Translations under genes and position numbers: made by a program
In this document: positions 15,458 through 25,167 of the stretch, piece by piece
Layout of the letters: each line of letters opens with the position of its first letter
Numbering within the stretch: position 1 is the first letter of the stretch
NCBI RefSeq assembly: GCF_016862435.1
Contig: NZ_BOMY01000001.1
Span: 124,001 to 188,000, forward strand
Length of the DNA: 64,000 bases
Source of the DNA: Paractinoplanes tereljensis
GTDB lineage: Bacteria; Actinomycetota; Actinomycetes; Mycobacteriales; Micromonosporaceae
Direction: 5' to 3'
Notes under the pieces: model-generated
What the model saw: the letters and a program-made list of their open reading frames with translations, nothing else
What the model was told of the DNA's origin: nothing
Database searches by the model: none

Positions 15458-17929
15458 TCAGGCGCCGCGCAGCGTCGCCCCGAAGCGGGTGGCCACGGCA
15501 GTTACCGCCGCGTCCCGGGCCGCCAGGGCCTCCTCCGAGGTGAGCGTGCGGTCCGGCGCCCGGAAGGTCAGCTTGTAGGCGAGGGACCGCTTGCCCTCGC
15601 CGAGCTGATCCGACTCGTACACGTCGAACAGCGCCACCGATTCGAGCAGCTCGCCGGCCCCGGCGGCCAGCGCCGCCTCGACCTCGGCGGCCGGCACCGC
15701 GACGTCGAGCACCAGCGCCACGTCGATCAGCGCCGGCGGGAACGTCGAGATCCGGATGCCCTGCACGACCGGGGCGGCCGGGATCGCGGTCAGGTCCAGC
15801 TCCATGGCGACGGTCCGCTTGGGCAGTTCCAGCGCCGACACGACGGCCGGGTGCAGTTCGCCGGCGTGCCCGATGACCGTGCCGTCCACCGCGATGGCCG
15901 CGCACCGGCCGGGGTGCCAGGGCGCGAGCTCGCCGGCCGCGACGGTGATCCGGCTGTCGGTGATGCCGGCGGCGGACAGCGCGATCCGGGCCGCCTCGAT
16001 CGCGTCCGCCCAGGTCGCCGTGCGTCCCGGGCCCCACCAGCCGGAGGGGGCGATCTCGCCGGTCAGCACGGCCGCGAGGTGCCACGGCTGGGCCGGCACG
16101 AACATGTTCGCGGCCGCCCAGTCGGCGTCGTTGGGACGCCGGTCGACGCCCATCGCCGGCGGCGGCGTGCTGGACCGGCCCGGCAGGAACACCGTGCCGA
16201 TCTCGTACAGCGCCAGGTCCCGCAGGCCCCGGCCGAGGTTGCGCTTGAGCGTGCCGAGCAGCGGCGCCAGCAGCGACGTGCGCAGCAGCGGCTCCTCCTC
16301 GGACAGCGGGTTGGTCAGCCGCACCGCGCTGCGCCGCGGGTCGTCGACGGCATAGCCGAGGGCGTCGGCCAGGCCCGCGGAAAGGAACGGGTAGGTCCAC
16401 ACCTCGACGTAGCCGTTCTCGGCCAGCGCCCGCCCGACCGAGCGGCGGCGACGCTGCGCGGCGGTGATGCCGGCCCCACCTCGGGCCGGCGGCAGGATGC
16501 TCGGGATGTTGTTGTAGCCGCCGAGCCGGGCCACCTCTTCCACCAGGTCGATCCCGGCAACCAGGTCGGGACGCCAGCTCGGCGCGATGACCTCGAGCGG
16601 ATTGACCCCGCTGACCTGGCAGCCGATCCGGCTCAGAAGATCAACAACATCAGAGGCCGGATACGGTACGCCGATCCGCTGCGTAGGAAGGGCCGGGTCG
16701 AGCAGGATCGGGCCGGGCAGCCCCCGGTGATCGAGGTCGAGGACCCGCTCGTCGACGGTGCCGCCGGCGTGCGCGGTCAGGATCTGCACGGCCCGTTCGA
16801 GCGCCACCAGGGTGAGGCTCGGGTCGACGCCCCGCTCCCAGCGCTTGGCCGCCTCGCTGAACAGCTTGTGCCGGCGGGCGGTGCGACCCACCATGATCGG
16901 GTCCCAGTGGGCGGCCTCGAGCAGCACGTCCACGGTGTCCGGCTGCCATTCGCTGGTCTCGCCGCCCATCACCGCGGCGAGCGAGATCGGACCGGTGTCG
17001 TCGCAGATCACCATGTCCTCGGCGTCGAGCACCCGGGCCACCCCGTCCAGGGTGGTCAGCTTCTCGCCGGACCGGCTGCGGCGCACGACCAGTCCGCCGG
17101 AGATCCGGTTGAGGTCGAACACGTGCATCGGCTGGCCGAGTTCGAGCATCAGGTAGTTGGTGATGTCGACCGGCAGCGAGATGGCGCGGATGCCGGCCGC
17201 GACCAGCCGGCGCTGCATCCAGACCGGCGACGGCGCGTTCGGGTCGATGCCGCGCACCACCCGGGCCGAGAAACGGTCACAGCCGACGGTGTCCTCGACG
17301 GACACCGCGAACGGCACGTCGGTGGTCCCGCTGGGTGCGTCGATCTGCGCCGGATCGGTGTACGCGGCGTCGAAGGCGTACGACAACTCGCGCGCCAGCC
17401 CACGCAGGCTCATCTCGTAGCCCCGGTCGGGGGTGATCTCCACCTCGACCACGACGTCGTCGAGCCCGACGATCGGCCGCGCGTCCTCACCAGGGGTCCC
17501 TGAAGGCAGCACGATGATGCCTGAGTGGTCCCCGGACAGACCCAGCTCGGCGGCCGAACAGATCATGCCGTTCGAGTTCCGCCCGTACGTCTTCCGGGCC
17601 CCGATCTGGAAGCCACCCGGCAGCTCGCCGCCGGGCAGGATGACCACGACCAGGTCGCCCTCGGCGAAGTTGCGGGCGCCGCAGACGATCTCCTGCGGCG
17701 CGTCCTTACCGACGTCGACCGTGCAGAACCGGATCGGCTTCTTGAAGCCGGTCAGCTCCTCGATGGTCAGCACCCGCCCGACGACCAGGTCACCCTTGAC
17801 GGTGGCGGCCTGGTCGACGATCGACTCGACCTCCATCCCGAGGTTGGTCAGCGCGTTGTCCAGCTCTTCCGCGGACAGCCCGGCCGGAAGCGAGACGTAG
17901 TCCCGCAGCCACGACAGCGAAGTCTTCAT
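15458..17929 (-). CDS. pheT: Phenylalanine--tRNA ligase beta subunit
   Basis: 823 residues, full length. N-terminal B1 region MKTSLSWLRDYVSLP; tRNA-binding OB fold with IVCGARNFAEGDLVVV (~80-95); B3/B4 editing domain with ITPDRGYEMSLRGLARE and PVDITNYLMLELGQPMHVFD; B5 DNA-binding-like domain; a pseudo-catalytic class II core; and the C-terminal anticodon-binding domain (SDQLGEGKRSLAYKLTFRAP). Partners with PheS in the alpha2beta2 enzyme that charges tRNA-Phe; the editing domain removes mischarged Tyr. Starts four bases after pheS. Confidence 0.97.
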   Translation of the reverse strand: MKTSLSWLRDYVSLPAGLSAEELDNALTNLGMEVESIVDQAATVKGDLVVGRVLTIEELTGFKKPIRFCTVDVGKDAPQEIVCGARNFAEGDLVVVILPGGELPGGFQIGARKTYGRNSNGMICSAAELGLSGDHSGIIVLPSGTPGEDARPIVGLDDVVVEVEITPDRGYEMSLRGLARELSYAFDAAYTDPAQIDAPSGTTDVPFAVSVEDTVGCDRFSARVVRGIDPNAPSPVWMQRRLVAAGIRAISLPVDITNYLMLELGQPMHVFDLNRISGGLVVRRSRSGEKLTTLDGVARVLDAEDMVICDDTGPISLAAVMGGETSEWQPDTVDVLLEAAHWDPIMVGRTARRHKLFSEAAKRWERGVDPSLTLVALERAVQILTAHAGGTVDERVLDLDHRGLPGPILLDPALPTQRIGVPYPASDVVDLLSRIGCQVSGVNPLEVIAPSWRPDLVAGIDLVEEVARLGGYNNIPSILPPARGGAGITAAQRRRRSVGRALAENGYVEVWTYPFLSAGLADALGYAVDDPRRSAVRLTNPLSEEEPLLRTSLLAPLLGTLKRNLGRGLRDLALYEIGTVFLPGRSSTPPPAMGVDRRPNDADWAAANMFVPAQPWHLAAVLTGEIAPSGWWGPGRTATWADAIEAARIALSAAGITDSRITVAAGELAPWHPGRCAAIAVDGTVIGHAGELHPAVVSALELPKRTVAMELDLTAIPAAPVVQGIRISTFPPALIDVALVLDVAVPAAEVEAALAAGAGELLESVALFDVYESDQLGEGKRSLAYKLTFRAPDRTLTSEEALAARDAAVTAVATRFGATLRGA

Positions 17930-17933
17930 CGCC

Positions 17934-19043
<1,110 letters not shown>

Positions 19044-19087
19044 TCAGCCGCAGCCCGCCGGTCAGCGAGGGAACGCGCGAAAGTCAG

Positions 19088-19116
19088 ATCCGGCGCCCGC
19101 GACCAGCGGGCCGGAT
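19088..19116 (-). terminator. Hairpin between dehydrogenase gene and pheS
   Basis: ATCCGG plus CCCGC pair with GCGGG plus CCGGAT around the loop GACCA, with a two-base bulge. On the minus strand it follows the end of the zinc dehydrogenase gene and precedes pheS, so it may end the trmH-type/dehydrogenase transcript. No T-run. Confidence 0.45.
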
Positions 19117-19144
19117 AAACAGCTTCATCGGACCTGACACGCCG

Positions 19145-20137
19145 TCAGCATACCGCCACGACGATCCCGCCGGCGCGCGCCACCGGGTCGTCCATGGCCA
19201 TCAGCGCCTCCCCGGCCTCGGCCAGCGGAACGGTCGAGCCGACCAGCCGCCGCGGGTTCAGCTTCCCGGACACCACCAGGTCGAGCATGGCCGGGTAGTC
19301 GACCGCGGCCATCCCGTGCGAGCCGAGGATCTCCAGCTCGTGCGCCACGACCAGGTCCCACGGCAGCGGCGCCCGGGCGTCTCCGCCGAGCATCAGCCCG
19401 ACCTGCACGTGCCGCCCGCCGCGGCGCAGGCTGCGCACCGAGGCCATCGCGGTCGCCGCCGACCCGTACGCGTCGATCGCGACGTCCGCCTCACCGAGGA
19501 TCTCGGTCTTCAGCACGGCACCGAGGTCACCGGCCGCCGCCCGAGCCTCCGGCGACGGGTCGACCGCTAGGACCCGGGCTCCGAGCGCAACCGCGATCAT
19601 CACGGCGGACAGCCCGACTCCCCCGCAGCCGTACACGGCGACGGTCGCGTCGGGGCGTAACGGCCCGCGCAGCGCGCGGAAGGCGGTGGCGAACCGGCAG
19701 CCGAGGGCGGCCGCCCCGACGAAGTCGATCTCCTCGGGCAGCCGGACCAGGTTGGTCCCGGCCGCGCGCACGACAACTCGCTCGGCGAACGACCCCGGAT
19801 GGGTGAATCCGGGCTGGGTCTGATCGGGGCACACCTGGGCGTTGCCGGACTTGCAGTAGTCGCACCGCCCGCACCCGTTGACGAACGGCGCGGTCACCCG
19901 GTCACCGACCGCAAACCCGGTCACTTCACGCCCCACCGCGGCGACGACCCCGGCGAACTCGTGGCCGGGCACGTGCGGCAGCGGCACCGGGTCGTGCCCG
20001 CGCCAGGCGTGCCAGTCCGACCGGCACACACCGGTGGCCCGGACCTCGATGATCGCCCCGTCGGCCGGCAGTTCCGGCTCGGGGATCTGGCGCAGCGAGA
20101 CCGGCGCGCCGACCGCGTCGTAGACCTGGGCGCGCAT
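19145..20137 (-). CDS. Zinc-dependent alcohol dehydrogenase (MDR superfamily)
   Basis: 330 residues. GroES-like domain with catalytic zinc ligands (GVCRSDWHAWRGHD, VPGHEFAG) and structural-zinc cysteines (NGCGRCDYCKSGNAQVC). Rossmann domain starts VAVYGCGGVGLSAVMIA, with an acidic residue after the next strand (LAVDPSPEA), favouring NAD. Role: oxidation of an unknown alcohol. The ATG overlaps the stop of the upstream methyltransferase as TGATG, so the two are translationally coupled, an odd pairing of an RNA methylase with a dehydrogenase. Confidence 0.88.
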   Translation of the reverse strand: MRAQVYDAVGAPVSLRQIPEPELPADGAIIEVRATGVCRSDWHAWRGHDPVPLPHVPGHEFAGVVAAVGREVTGFAVGDRVTAPFVNGCGRCDYCKSGNAQVCPDQTQPGFTHPGSFAERVVVRAAGTNLVRLPEEIDFVGAAALGCRFATAFRALRGPLRPDATVAVYGCGGVGLSAVMIAVALGARVLAVDPSPEARAAAGDLGAVLKTEILGEADVAIDAYGSAATAMASVRSLRRGGRHVQVGLMLGGDARAPLPWDLVVAHELEILGSHGMAAVDYPAMLDLVVSGKLNPRRLVGSTVPLAEAGEALMAMDDPVARAGGIVVAVC

Positions 20138-20913
20138 CAGCGGTGCGCCCGGGCCGAGGCGTACAGGCAGACGGCGGCGGCCGCGGCCAGGTTGAGGCTC
20201 TCGGCGCCACCGTAGATCGGCACCCGCACCTGCCGGTCGGCCGCGTCGAGCAGCGTCTGCGGCAGCCCGTGCGCCTCGGACCCGAAGATCCACGCGGTGG
20301 GGTCGGCCAGCGCTCCCTCATCCAGCAGGGAGTCCAGGTCCTCCGACCCGTATCCGCTGGTAGCGAACGTCTGCAGGCCGAAGTTCCGCAGCTCGTCGAC
20401 GATGTCCAACCCGGTGCGCACCACATCTACATGAAACAGCGAGCCGGCCGACGCGCGTACGCATTTGCCGTTGTAGGGGTCGACCGCGTCGCCCGCGAAG
20501 ATCACCGCGTCGGCTCCGGCGGCGTCGGCCGTCCGCAGGACGGTCCCGGCGTTGCCCGGGTCGCGGATCTCGGCCACCACCGCCACCAGCCGTGGCCCCT
20601 TCGCGAGGGCCGCACTCAGCGTGACGTCGATCTGCTCGCAGACGGCAACCAGCCCCTGCGGCTGCACCGTCTCGGTGAGCGCCACCAGCGCCTCGTCATC
20701 CACCTCGGAGACGGACGGCGCGAGCAGCGCGAGATCACCGTGCCGGGTGAGGGCCTCGCCGGTGCCGAACAGCTCGAGCACCACTCCCGCGGCGAGCGCT
20801 TCGCGCACCGCCTGCGGCCCTTCGGCCAGGAATCGCCCGGTCTGATCGCGATCCCTGCGGCGCTGCAGGCGCCGGGCCGCGACAATCCGGGGCGTACGGG
20901 TCGTGAAAGTCAT
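20137..20913 (-). CDS. TrmH/SpoU family RNA 2'-O-ribose methyltransferase
   Basis: 258 residues from the ATG at 20913, chosen for AAGGAG seven to eight bases before it. N-terminal L30e-like RNA-binding domain (RRRDRDQTGRFLAEG), then the SpoU trefoil-knot domain: motif 1 EIRDPGNAGTVLRTADAAG, motif 2 WIFGSEAHGLP and motif 3 VPIYGGAESLNLAAAAAV. These are the SAM-binding and catalytic signatures. Likely target is 23S rRNA, as for relatives encoded next to rplT; the exact site is unknown. Lies downstream of the infC-rpmI-rplT operon beyond a strong terminator. Confidence 0.92.
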   Translation of the reverse strand: MTFTTRTPRIVAARRLQRRRDRDQTGRFLAEGPQAVREALAAGVVLELFGTGEALTRHGDLALLAPSVSEVDDEALVALTETVQPQGLVAVCEQIDVTLSAALAKGPRLVAVVAEIRDPGNAGTVLRTADAAGADAVIFAGDAVDPYNGKCVRASAGSLFHVDVVRTGLDIVDELRNFGLQTFATSGYGSEDLDSLLDEGALADPTAWIFGSEAHGLPQTLLDAADRQVRVPIYGGAESLNLAAAAAVCLYASARAHR

Positions 20914-20939
20914 CTGAAGCTCCTTCGGCAGCACGGCAA

Positions 20940-20968
20940 GGCGCCCCCCGAAAAGTTCGGAGGGCGCC
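20940..20968 (-). terminator. Terminator of the infC-rpmI-rplT operon
   Basis: On the minus strand GGCGCCCTCCGAA pairs with TTCGGGGGGCGCC (13 pairs, one of them U-G) around the loop CTT, followed by TTGCCG. It lies 19 bases after the rplT stop and before the ribosome site of the TrmH-type gene. The very stable stem argues for termination or partial read-through. Confidence 0.75.
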
Positions 20969-20986
20969 CGGCGATGATGCTTGTGA

Positions 20987-21379
20987 TCAGGCAGCCTGAG
21001 CGGCAGCGCCGCCGGTGCCCTCGGCCGCGACGGCAGCGCGCGCGACCTCGACGATGGCCGCGAAGGCAGCCGCGTCGTTGACGGCCAGGTCGGCCATGAT
21101 CTTGCGGTCCACCTCGATGCCGGCCAGCTTGAGGCCCTGGATGAGGCGGTTGTAGGTCATGCCGTTCGCACGGGCGCCCGCGTTGATGCGCGTGATCCAC
21201 AGCTGGCGGAAATCGCCTTTGCGGTCACGGCGGTCGCGGTACGCGTACTGCATCGAGTGCAGCACCTGCTCCTTGGCCTTGCGGTACAGCCGCGAGCGCT
21301 GCCCGCGGTAGCCGCTCGCGCTCTCGAGCAGGGTGCGACGCTTCTTCTGGGCGTTTACAGAACGCTTGACGCGTGCCAT
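20987..21379 (-). CDS. rplT: 50S ribosomal protein L20
   Basis: 130 residues. The N-terminal rRNA-binding extension [20 protein letters not shown] and the block [19 protein letters not shown] are diagnostic for L20. Essential in early assembly of the large subunit. The C-terminus is extended by an Ala-rich tail (~115-130). Third gene of infC-rpmI-rplT. Confidence 0.98.
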   Translation of the reverse strand: MARVKRSVNAQKKRRTLLESASGYRGQRSRLYRKAKEQVLHSMQYAYRDRRDRKGDFRQLWITRINAGARANGMTYNRLIQGLKLAGIEVDRKIMADLAVNDAAAFAAIVEVARAAVAAEGTGGAAAQAA

Positions 21380-21418
21380 TTCGGTGCTCCTAACAGGGGA
21401 CTTAGTGTGGCGCGCGCG

Positions 21419-21613
21419 TCAGCGGCCCAGCAGCTTCTTAATTCGCTTGGTGTCGGCCTTGGCCACCGTCACCGTGCCGGTCATCCGTCGAGTGACCTTG
21501 GAGGACTTACCCTCCAACAGGTGGCGCTTTCCGGCCTGCTCGGTGAGCAGCTTGCCCTTGCCGGTGACCTTCACCCGCTTGCCGGTACCGGTGTGGGGCT
21601 TGAACTTCGGCAC
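21419..21613 (-). CDS. rpmI: 50S ribosomal protein L35
   Basis: 64 residues, the usual length. MPKFKPHTGTGKRVKVTGKG and RHLLEGKSSKVTRRMTGT are the L35 signature, with the very basic composition expected. Follows infC after a short gap with its own hairpin, and precedes rplT by 39 bases. Confidence 0.98.
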   Translation of the reverse strand: MPKFKPHTGTGKRVKVTGKGKLLTEQAGKRHLLEGKSSKVTRRMTGTVTVAKADTKRIKKLLGR

Positions 21614-21632
21614 TTAAAGCCTCTTTCTGGTC

Positions 21633-21661
21633 TTTCCGCCCGGCCCGGGGCCGGACGGAAA
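21633..21661 (-). other. Intercistronic hairpin between infC and rpmI
   Basis: On the minus strand TTTCCGTCCGGCC pairs with GGCCGGGCGGAAA (13 pairs including one U-G) around a three-base loop. It lies just after the infC stop and before the rpmI ribosome site GAAAGAGG. It could be a partial terminator, an RNA-processing barrier or a site for ribosomal-protein control. Confidence 0.6.
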
Positions 21662-21668
21662 AGCTGAA

Positions 21669-22304
21669 TTACTCTGCGGTGGCTTCGGAGACCTCGGGGA
21701 CTTCGGCCTCCGCCGTCGCGACAACATCGCCCTCACGCGGTTCGCGCGGCGGACGTGCGTTGGCTGCGATCGTCGCGGCAGCCGCTGCCTTGGTGGCCCG
21801 GTGGGGGGCCAGGACCATGATCATGTTTCGGCCGTCCTGCTTCGGACTGGCCTCCACGAAGCCCAGCTCCGAGATCTCCTCGCTGAGCCGGCGCAGGAGC
21901 CGGAAACCCAGCTCGGGGCGGCTCTGCTCGCGACCGCGGAACATGATCGTCACCTTGACCTTGTCGCCCGCCTTGAGGAACCGGACCACGTGACCCTTTT
22001 TGGTCTCGTAGTCGTGCGGGTCGATCTTCGGCCGAAGCTTCATTTCCTTGATGACGGTCTGCTGCTGGTTGCGCCGCGCTTCGCGTGCCTTCAGTGCGCT
22101 CTCGTACTTGAACTTGCCGAAGTCCATGAGCTTGCACACCGGCGGCCGCGCCATGGGAGCAACCTCGACCAGGTCCAGGTCTACGTCCGCAGCCAGCTGC
22201 AGGGCGCGCTCAAGCGGGACGATGCCCACCTGCTCACCCTCGGGGCCGACCAAACGGACCTCACGAGCCCGGATCTGTTCGTTAACGCGTGGTTCGACGC
22301 TGAT
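21669..22304 (-). CDS. infC: Translation initiation factor IF-3, AUC start codon
   Basis: 211 residues when started at the ATC at 22304. That codon lies five bases after a perfect AGGAGG, and the next residues ([19 protein letters not shown]) are the standard IF-3 N-terminus, so no ATG/GTG/TTG start further in is plausible. N-domain: [14 protein letters not shown] and [16 protein letters not shown]; linker; C-domain: KPKIDP-type region [20 protein letters not shown] and [18 protein letters not shown] ~30-residue acidic tail follows. IF-3 discriminates against non-AUG starts, so a rare start on infC gives autoregulation, known from E. coli (AUU). Confidence 0.95.
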   Translation of the reverse strand: MSVEPRVNEQIRAREVRLVGPEGEQVGIVPLERALQLAADVDLDLVEVAPMARPPVCKLMDFGKFKYESALKAREARRNQQQTVIKEMKLRPKIDPHDYETKKGHVVRFLKAGDKVKVTIMFRGREQSRPELGFRLLRRLSEEISELGFVEASPKQDGRNMIMVLAPHRATKAAAAATIAANARPPREPREGDVVATAEAEVPEVSEATAE

Positions 22305-22607
22305 GGGGCCTCCTCAGAACGGTTTACTTTTCCACGCCTCCGCGGTCCCCACCGCGAAAACGTTGCCAATGTCGGTCGGCCCCAGCGCGACCCCTGATGC
22401 GGGGCGCCGGGAAAGCAGAAGGCCCCGGCACGCATGCCAGGGCCCGCTCGACCGGTCATCGGCGCCCATGAGGACGCTCCCCGAGCCCAGAATATTCCGG
22501 ACCGGGTGACCGGGACCCGACGTCTAGTTGACGGCGGGTGGGAACCAGCGGGCTCCTCTTTCGCGCCAGCATTTGCATGCAGGCGTGGTCGACTGCCGTG
22601 AAGTCTA
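22305..22607 (-). promoter_or_regulatory. Leader and promoter region of infC-rpmI-rplT
   Basis: About 300 bases without a gene between the PH-domain gene and infC. It holds a perfect AGGAGG just before the ATC start, the attenuator-like hairpin at 22421-22444 and about 110 bases of GC-rich RNA between them. The upstream part (22480-22607) must contain the promoter; I cannot place -35/-10 with confidence. No reading frame here looks coding. Confidence 0.6.
22421..22444 (-). terminator. Attenuator-like hairpin in the infC leader
   Basis: On the minus strand GGCCCTGGCA pairs with TGCCGGGGCC (ten pairs, one U-G) around the tetraloop UGCG, which fits the stable UNCG type. The stem is followed by TTCTGCTTT. 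Its place, ~115 bases before infC, suggests premature termination controlled by a ribosomal protein or IF-3, as in other phyla. Confidence 0.6.
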
Positions 22608-23069
22608 TCAGGCCGTAACCGAGGCCGAATGCAGGGCCCTCAGTGCTCGTACACCCTCGACCGCGTAGTCCTTGTCGGCGGCCTGCAGCGCATGGATCGA
22701 CACCTGCTCGTCGTCGTGCAGCTCGAGCTGCGCCCACGGCGAGTTGCGGTCGAAGCGCACCGCCCGCACCACCGACCAGGGCAGGTCGTAGCCGCCGACC
22801 ACGTTGCGGATGCGGATGTGCTCGCTGTCCGCGATCACCCGCGGCCGGCAGAACGCCAGGATGCCGAGCCCGATCAGGATGCCCAGGCCGATCATGGCGG
22901 TCTGGTCGCCCTTCTCGAACTGGCCCGAGTTGTCGAAGCCCTTCGAGCCGCTCAGCCCGAAGCTGATCACGGTGAACAGCACCACGACGCCGGCCGCCAG
23001 GCTGCCGGCGACCCAGCGGATCTTCTGCGGGCGATATGTGACCGTCTCCACGGTCGCCAGCGTACTCAC
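22608..23069 (-). CDS. PH-domain (bacterial PH, bPH-like) membrane protein
   Basis: 153 residues from the GTG at 23069, which overlaps the hisG stop as GTGA. Two membrane segments (~18-40, WVAGSLAAGVVVLFTVISFG, and ~60-80, TAMIGLGILIGLGILAF), then a small PH-like domain: ADSEHIRIRNVVGGYDLPW, VVRAVRFDRNSPWAQLEL and the last helix AVEGVRALRALHSA. The W-s-x-V motif is typical of actinobacterial PH-domain membrane proteins often found after his genes. Function unknown. Confidence 0.8.
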   Translation of the reverse strand: MSTLATVETVTYRPQKIRWVAGSLAAGVVVLFTVISFGLSGSKGFDNSGQFEKGDQTAMIGLGILIGLGILAFCRPRVIADSEHIRIRNVVGGYDLPWSVVRAVRFDRNSPWAQLELHDDEQVSIHALQAADKDYAVEGVRALRALHSASVTA

Positions 23070-23908
23070 AGGCGGCAGTTCGCGATGTCGGTGACCAGGA
23101 TGGCGCGGGCGCCCAGTTCGTAGAGCTCGTCCATGACTTGGTGAACGCTGGCCCGCTGGACCATCGCCTGGACCGCGACCCAGCCCTCCCGGTGCAGCGG
23201 GGAGACCGTCGGCGACTCGATGCCGGGGGTCAGCGCGGTGGCGTTCTCCAGCAGGTCGGCCCGCACGTCGTAGGCGAGCATCACGTAACTGCGGGCCACC
23301 AGGACACCCTGCAGGCGCCGGATCAGCTGGGAAACGCCGGCCGGGGTGTGATCGGGCCGGCCGATGATGATCGCCGACGAGCGCAGCAGCGGCTCGCCCA
23401 GCGTGACCAGGCCGGCCTGACGCAGGGTGGCACCGGTCTCGACCACGTCGGCGATGAGGTCGGCCACGCCCAGGCGCACCGCGTTCTCCACCGCGCCGTC
23501 CAGTCGTACGACGTCGGCCTTGAGGTTGTGCTCGGCCAGGTAGCGCTCGACCACCCCGGGGTAGGCGGTGGCGATCCGCCGGCCGCCGACCTCGTCGGCC
23601 GAGGTGATCGTGCCGGGCGGGGCCGCCCACCGGAACGTGGCGCCGCCGAAGGCCAGGTCGAGCACCTCGGAGGCGGCCACCCCGGAGTCGACCAGCAGGT
23701 CCCGGCCGGTGATGCCGAGGTCGAGGTCGCCGGTGCCGACGTAGGTGGCGATGTCACGGGGGCGCAGGTAGAAGAACTCGACGTTGTTCGGCTCGTCGCG
23801 GCAGATCAGGTCTTTGGGGTCGGTGCGCTGGCGGTAGCCGGCGTCCCGCAGCATCTGCGAGGCGGGCTGGGACAGCGTGCCCTTGTTGGGAATGGCGATG
23901 CGCAGCAT
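23066..23908 (-). CDS. hisG: ATP phosphoribosyltransferase, long form
   Basis: 280 residues: the long, self-regulated HisG with catalytic domains (MLRIAIPNKGTLSQPASQML; GDLDLGITGRDLLVDSG; DLIADVVETGATLRQAGL) and a C-terminal ACT-like domain for histidine feedback (~210-280, ending ARAILVTDIANCRL). First step of histidine synthesis: ATP plus PRPP. Preceded by hisE with a 45-base gap and followed by the PH-domain gene in a GTGA overlap. Confidence 0.97.
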   Translation of the reverse strand: MLRIAIPNKGTLSQPASQMLRDAGYRQRTDPKDLICRDEPNNVEFFYLRPRDIATYVGTGDLDLGITGRDLLVDSGVAASEVLDLAFGGATFRWAAPPGTITSADEVGGRRIATAYPGVVERYLAEHNLKADVVRLDGAVENAVRLGVADLIADVVETGATLRQAGLVTLGEPLLRSSAIIIGRPDHTPAGVSQLIRRLQGVLVARSYVMLAYDVRADLLENATALTPGIESPTVSPLHREGWVAVQAMVQRASVHQVMDELYELGARAILVTDIANCRL

Positions 23909-23953
23909 CGGACGTGCTCCTTCGTCTTTTCGCGGAAAGGTCGGGAGGGCACG

Positions 23954-24226
23954 TCACAGATGTCGGTACACGTCCTTGAGGTCGAGTCCGGTCGCGATCA
24001 TCAGGACCTGAGCCTGGTAGAGCAGCTGGGAGATCTCCTCCGCGGCGCGCTCGGGGCCCTCATGCTCGGCCGCCATCCAGGACTCGGCCGCCTCTTCGAC
24101 GACCTTCTTCCCGATGAAGTGGACCCCACGGTCGAGGGCGACCACGGTCGACGACCCCTCGGGGCGCGTCGCCGCCTTTTCCCGAAGCTCGGCGAACAGT
24201 TCTTCGAACGTCTTCACGGCCGCCAT
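23954..24226 (-). CDS. hisE: Phosphoribosyl-ATP pyrophosphatase
   Basis: 90 residues. [20 protein letters not shown], the metal-binding [14 protein letters not shown] (EEAAE) and [20 protein letters not shown] define HisE. Second step of histidine synthesis, acting on the HisG product, so hisE-hisG order fits. ATG at 24226; an internal start at the fourth codon (GTG) is possible. Confidence 0.96.
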   Translation of the reverse strand: MAAVKTFEELFAELREKAATRPEGSSTVVALDRGVHFIGKKVVEEAAESWMAAEHEGPERAAEEISQLLYQAQVLMIATGLDLKDVYRHL

Positions 24227-24294
24227 TGTGACAAGTCATCACGGGATCGATACGAACGGCCCCAGCAGGTGAGACGTGCCCTAGGCTCGCCGTC

Positions 24295-25167
24295 ATGGTC
24301 AGCCGAAACACCCTCCTCACCACGGGCGGAGCCGCCCTCGCCCTTGCTGCCCTCGCGGCGTGCGCGCCCGCCGACGAGACCACCGCCTCAACGCCCTCTG
24401 CCAGCGCTTCCACGAACTCGTGCGCGCCGGAAACACTGGCGACGAAGACGGCCGGCAAGCTCACGATCGGCACCGACAACCCGGCCTACGAGCCGTGGTT
24501 CAGCGATAACAAGCCGAGCAACGGCAAGGGCTTCGAGTCCGCCGTGGCGTACGCCGTGGCCCAGCGCCTCGGCTATTCGACCGAGAACGTGACCTGGATC
24601 TCTGTGACGTTCAACAACGCGATCGCGCCCGGCCCGAAGGCGTACGACTTCGACGTCAACGAATTCTCGATCACCGACGAGCGCAAGCAGGCCGTCGACT
24701 TCTCCTCCCCCTACTACCTGGTCAAGCAGACCGTGATCACGGTCAAGGGCTCGAAGATCGCCGGCGCCAAGTCGCTGGCCGACCTGAAGAACGCCAAGCT
24801 CGGCGCTCAGGTGGGCACGACCAGCTACCAGGCGATCACCGACGTGATCAAGCCGTCGACCGACCCGCAGGTCTTCAACAACAACGACGACGCCAAGGCG
24901 GCCCTGGTCAACAAGACCGTCGACGGCATCGTGGTGGACCTGCCGACCGCGTTCTACATGACCGGTGCCGAGCTCGACAACGGCGTCATCGTCGGCCAGC
25001 TCGCCTCGGTGGGCACGCCCGAGCAGTTCGGCCTGGTGCTCGACAAGGGCTCGTCGCTGACCACCTGCGTCAGCACCGCGGTCGACCAGCTGCGCCAGGA
25101 CGGCACCCTCGCGGTGCTGGAGAAGCAGTGGCTGGCCAGCACGGGTGGGGCTCCTGAACTCTCGTGA
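24295..25167 (+). CDS. Amino-acid ABC transporter substrate-binding lipoprotein
   Basis: 290 residues. Lipoprotein signal with lipobox LAAC (Cys ~24). Type 3 extracellular solute-binding domain: KLTIGTDNPAYEPWF, then GFESAVAYAVAQRLGY, the segment TDERKQAVDFSSPYYLVKQ, and LGAQVGTTSYQAI. Family role: captures polar amino acids outside the membrane. Operon with the permease (GTGA overlap) and ATPase. Confidence 0.92.
   Translation: MVSRNTLLTTGGAALALAALAACAPADETTASTPSASASTNSCAPETLATKTAGKLTIGTDNPAYEPWFSDNKPSNGKGFESAVAYAVAQRLGYSTENVTWISVTFNNAIAPGPKAYDFDVNEFSITDERKQAVDFSSPYYLVKQTVITVKGSKIAGAKSLADLKNAKLGAQVGTTSYQAITDVIKPSTDPQVFNNNDDAKAALVNKTVDGIVVDLPTAFYMTGAELDNGVIVGQLASVGTPEQFGLVLDKGSSLTTCVSTAVDQLRQDGTLAVLEKQWLASTGGAPELS

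Noticed and set aside
15851..17503. A 550-codon open frame antisense to pheT
   Set aside because: Same artefact of high GC; composition is Arg/Gly/Pro/Ala without domains, and pheT on the other strand is certain.
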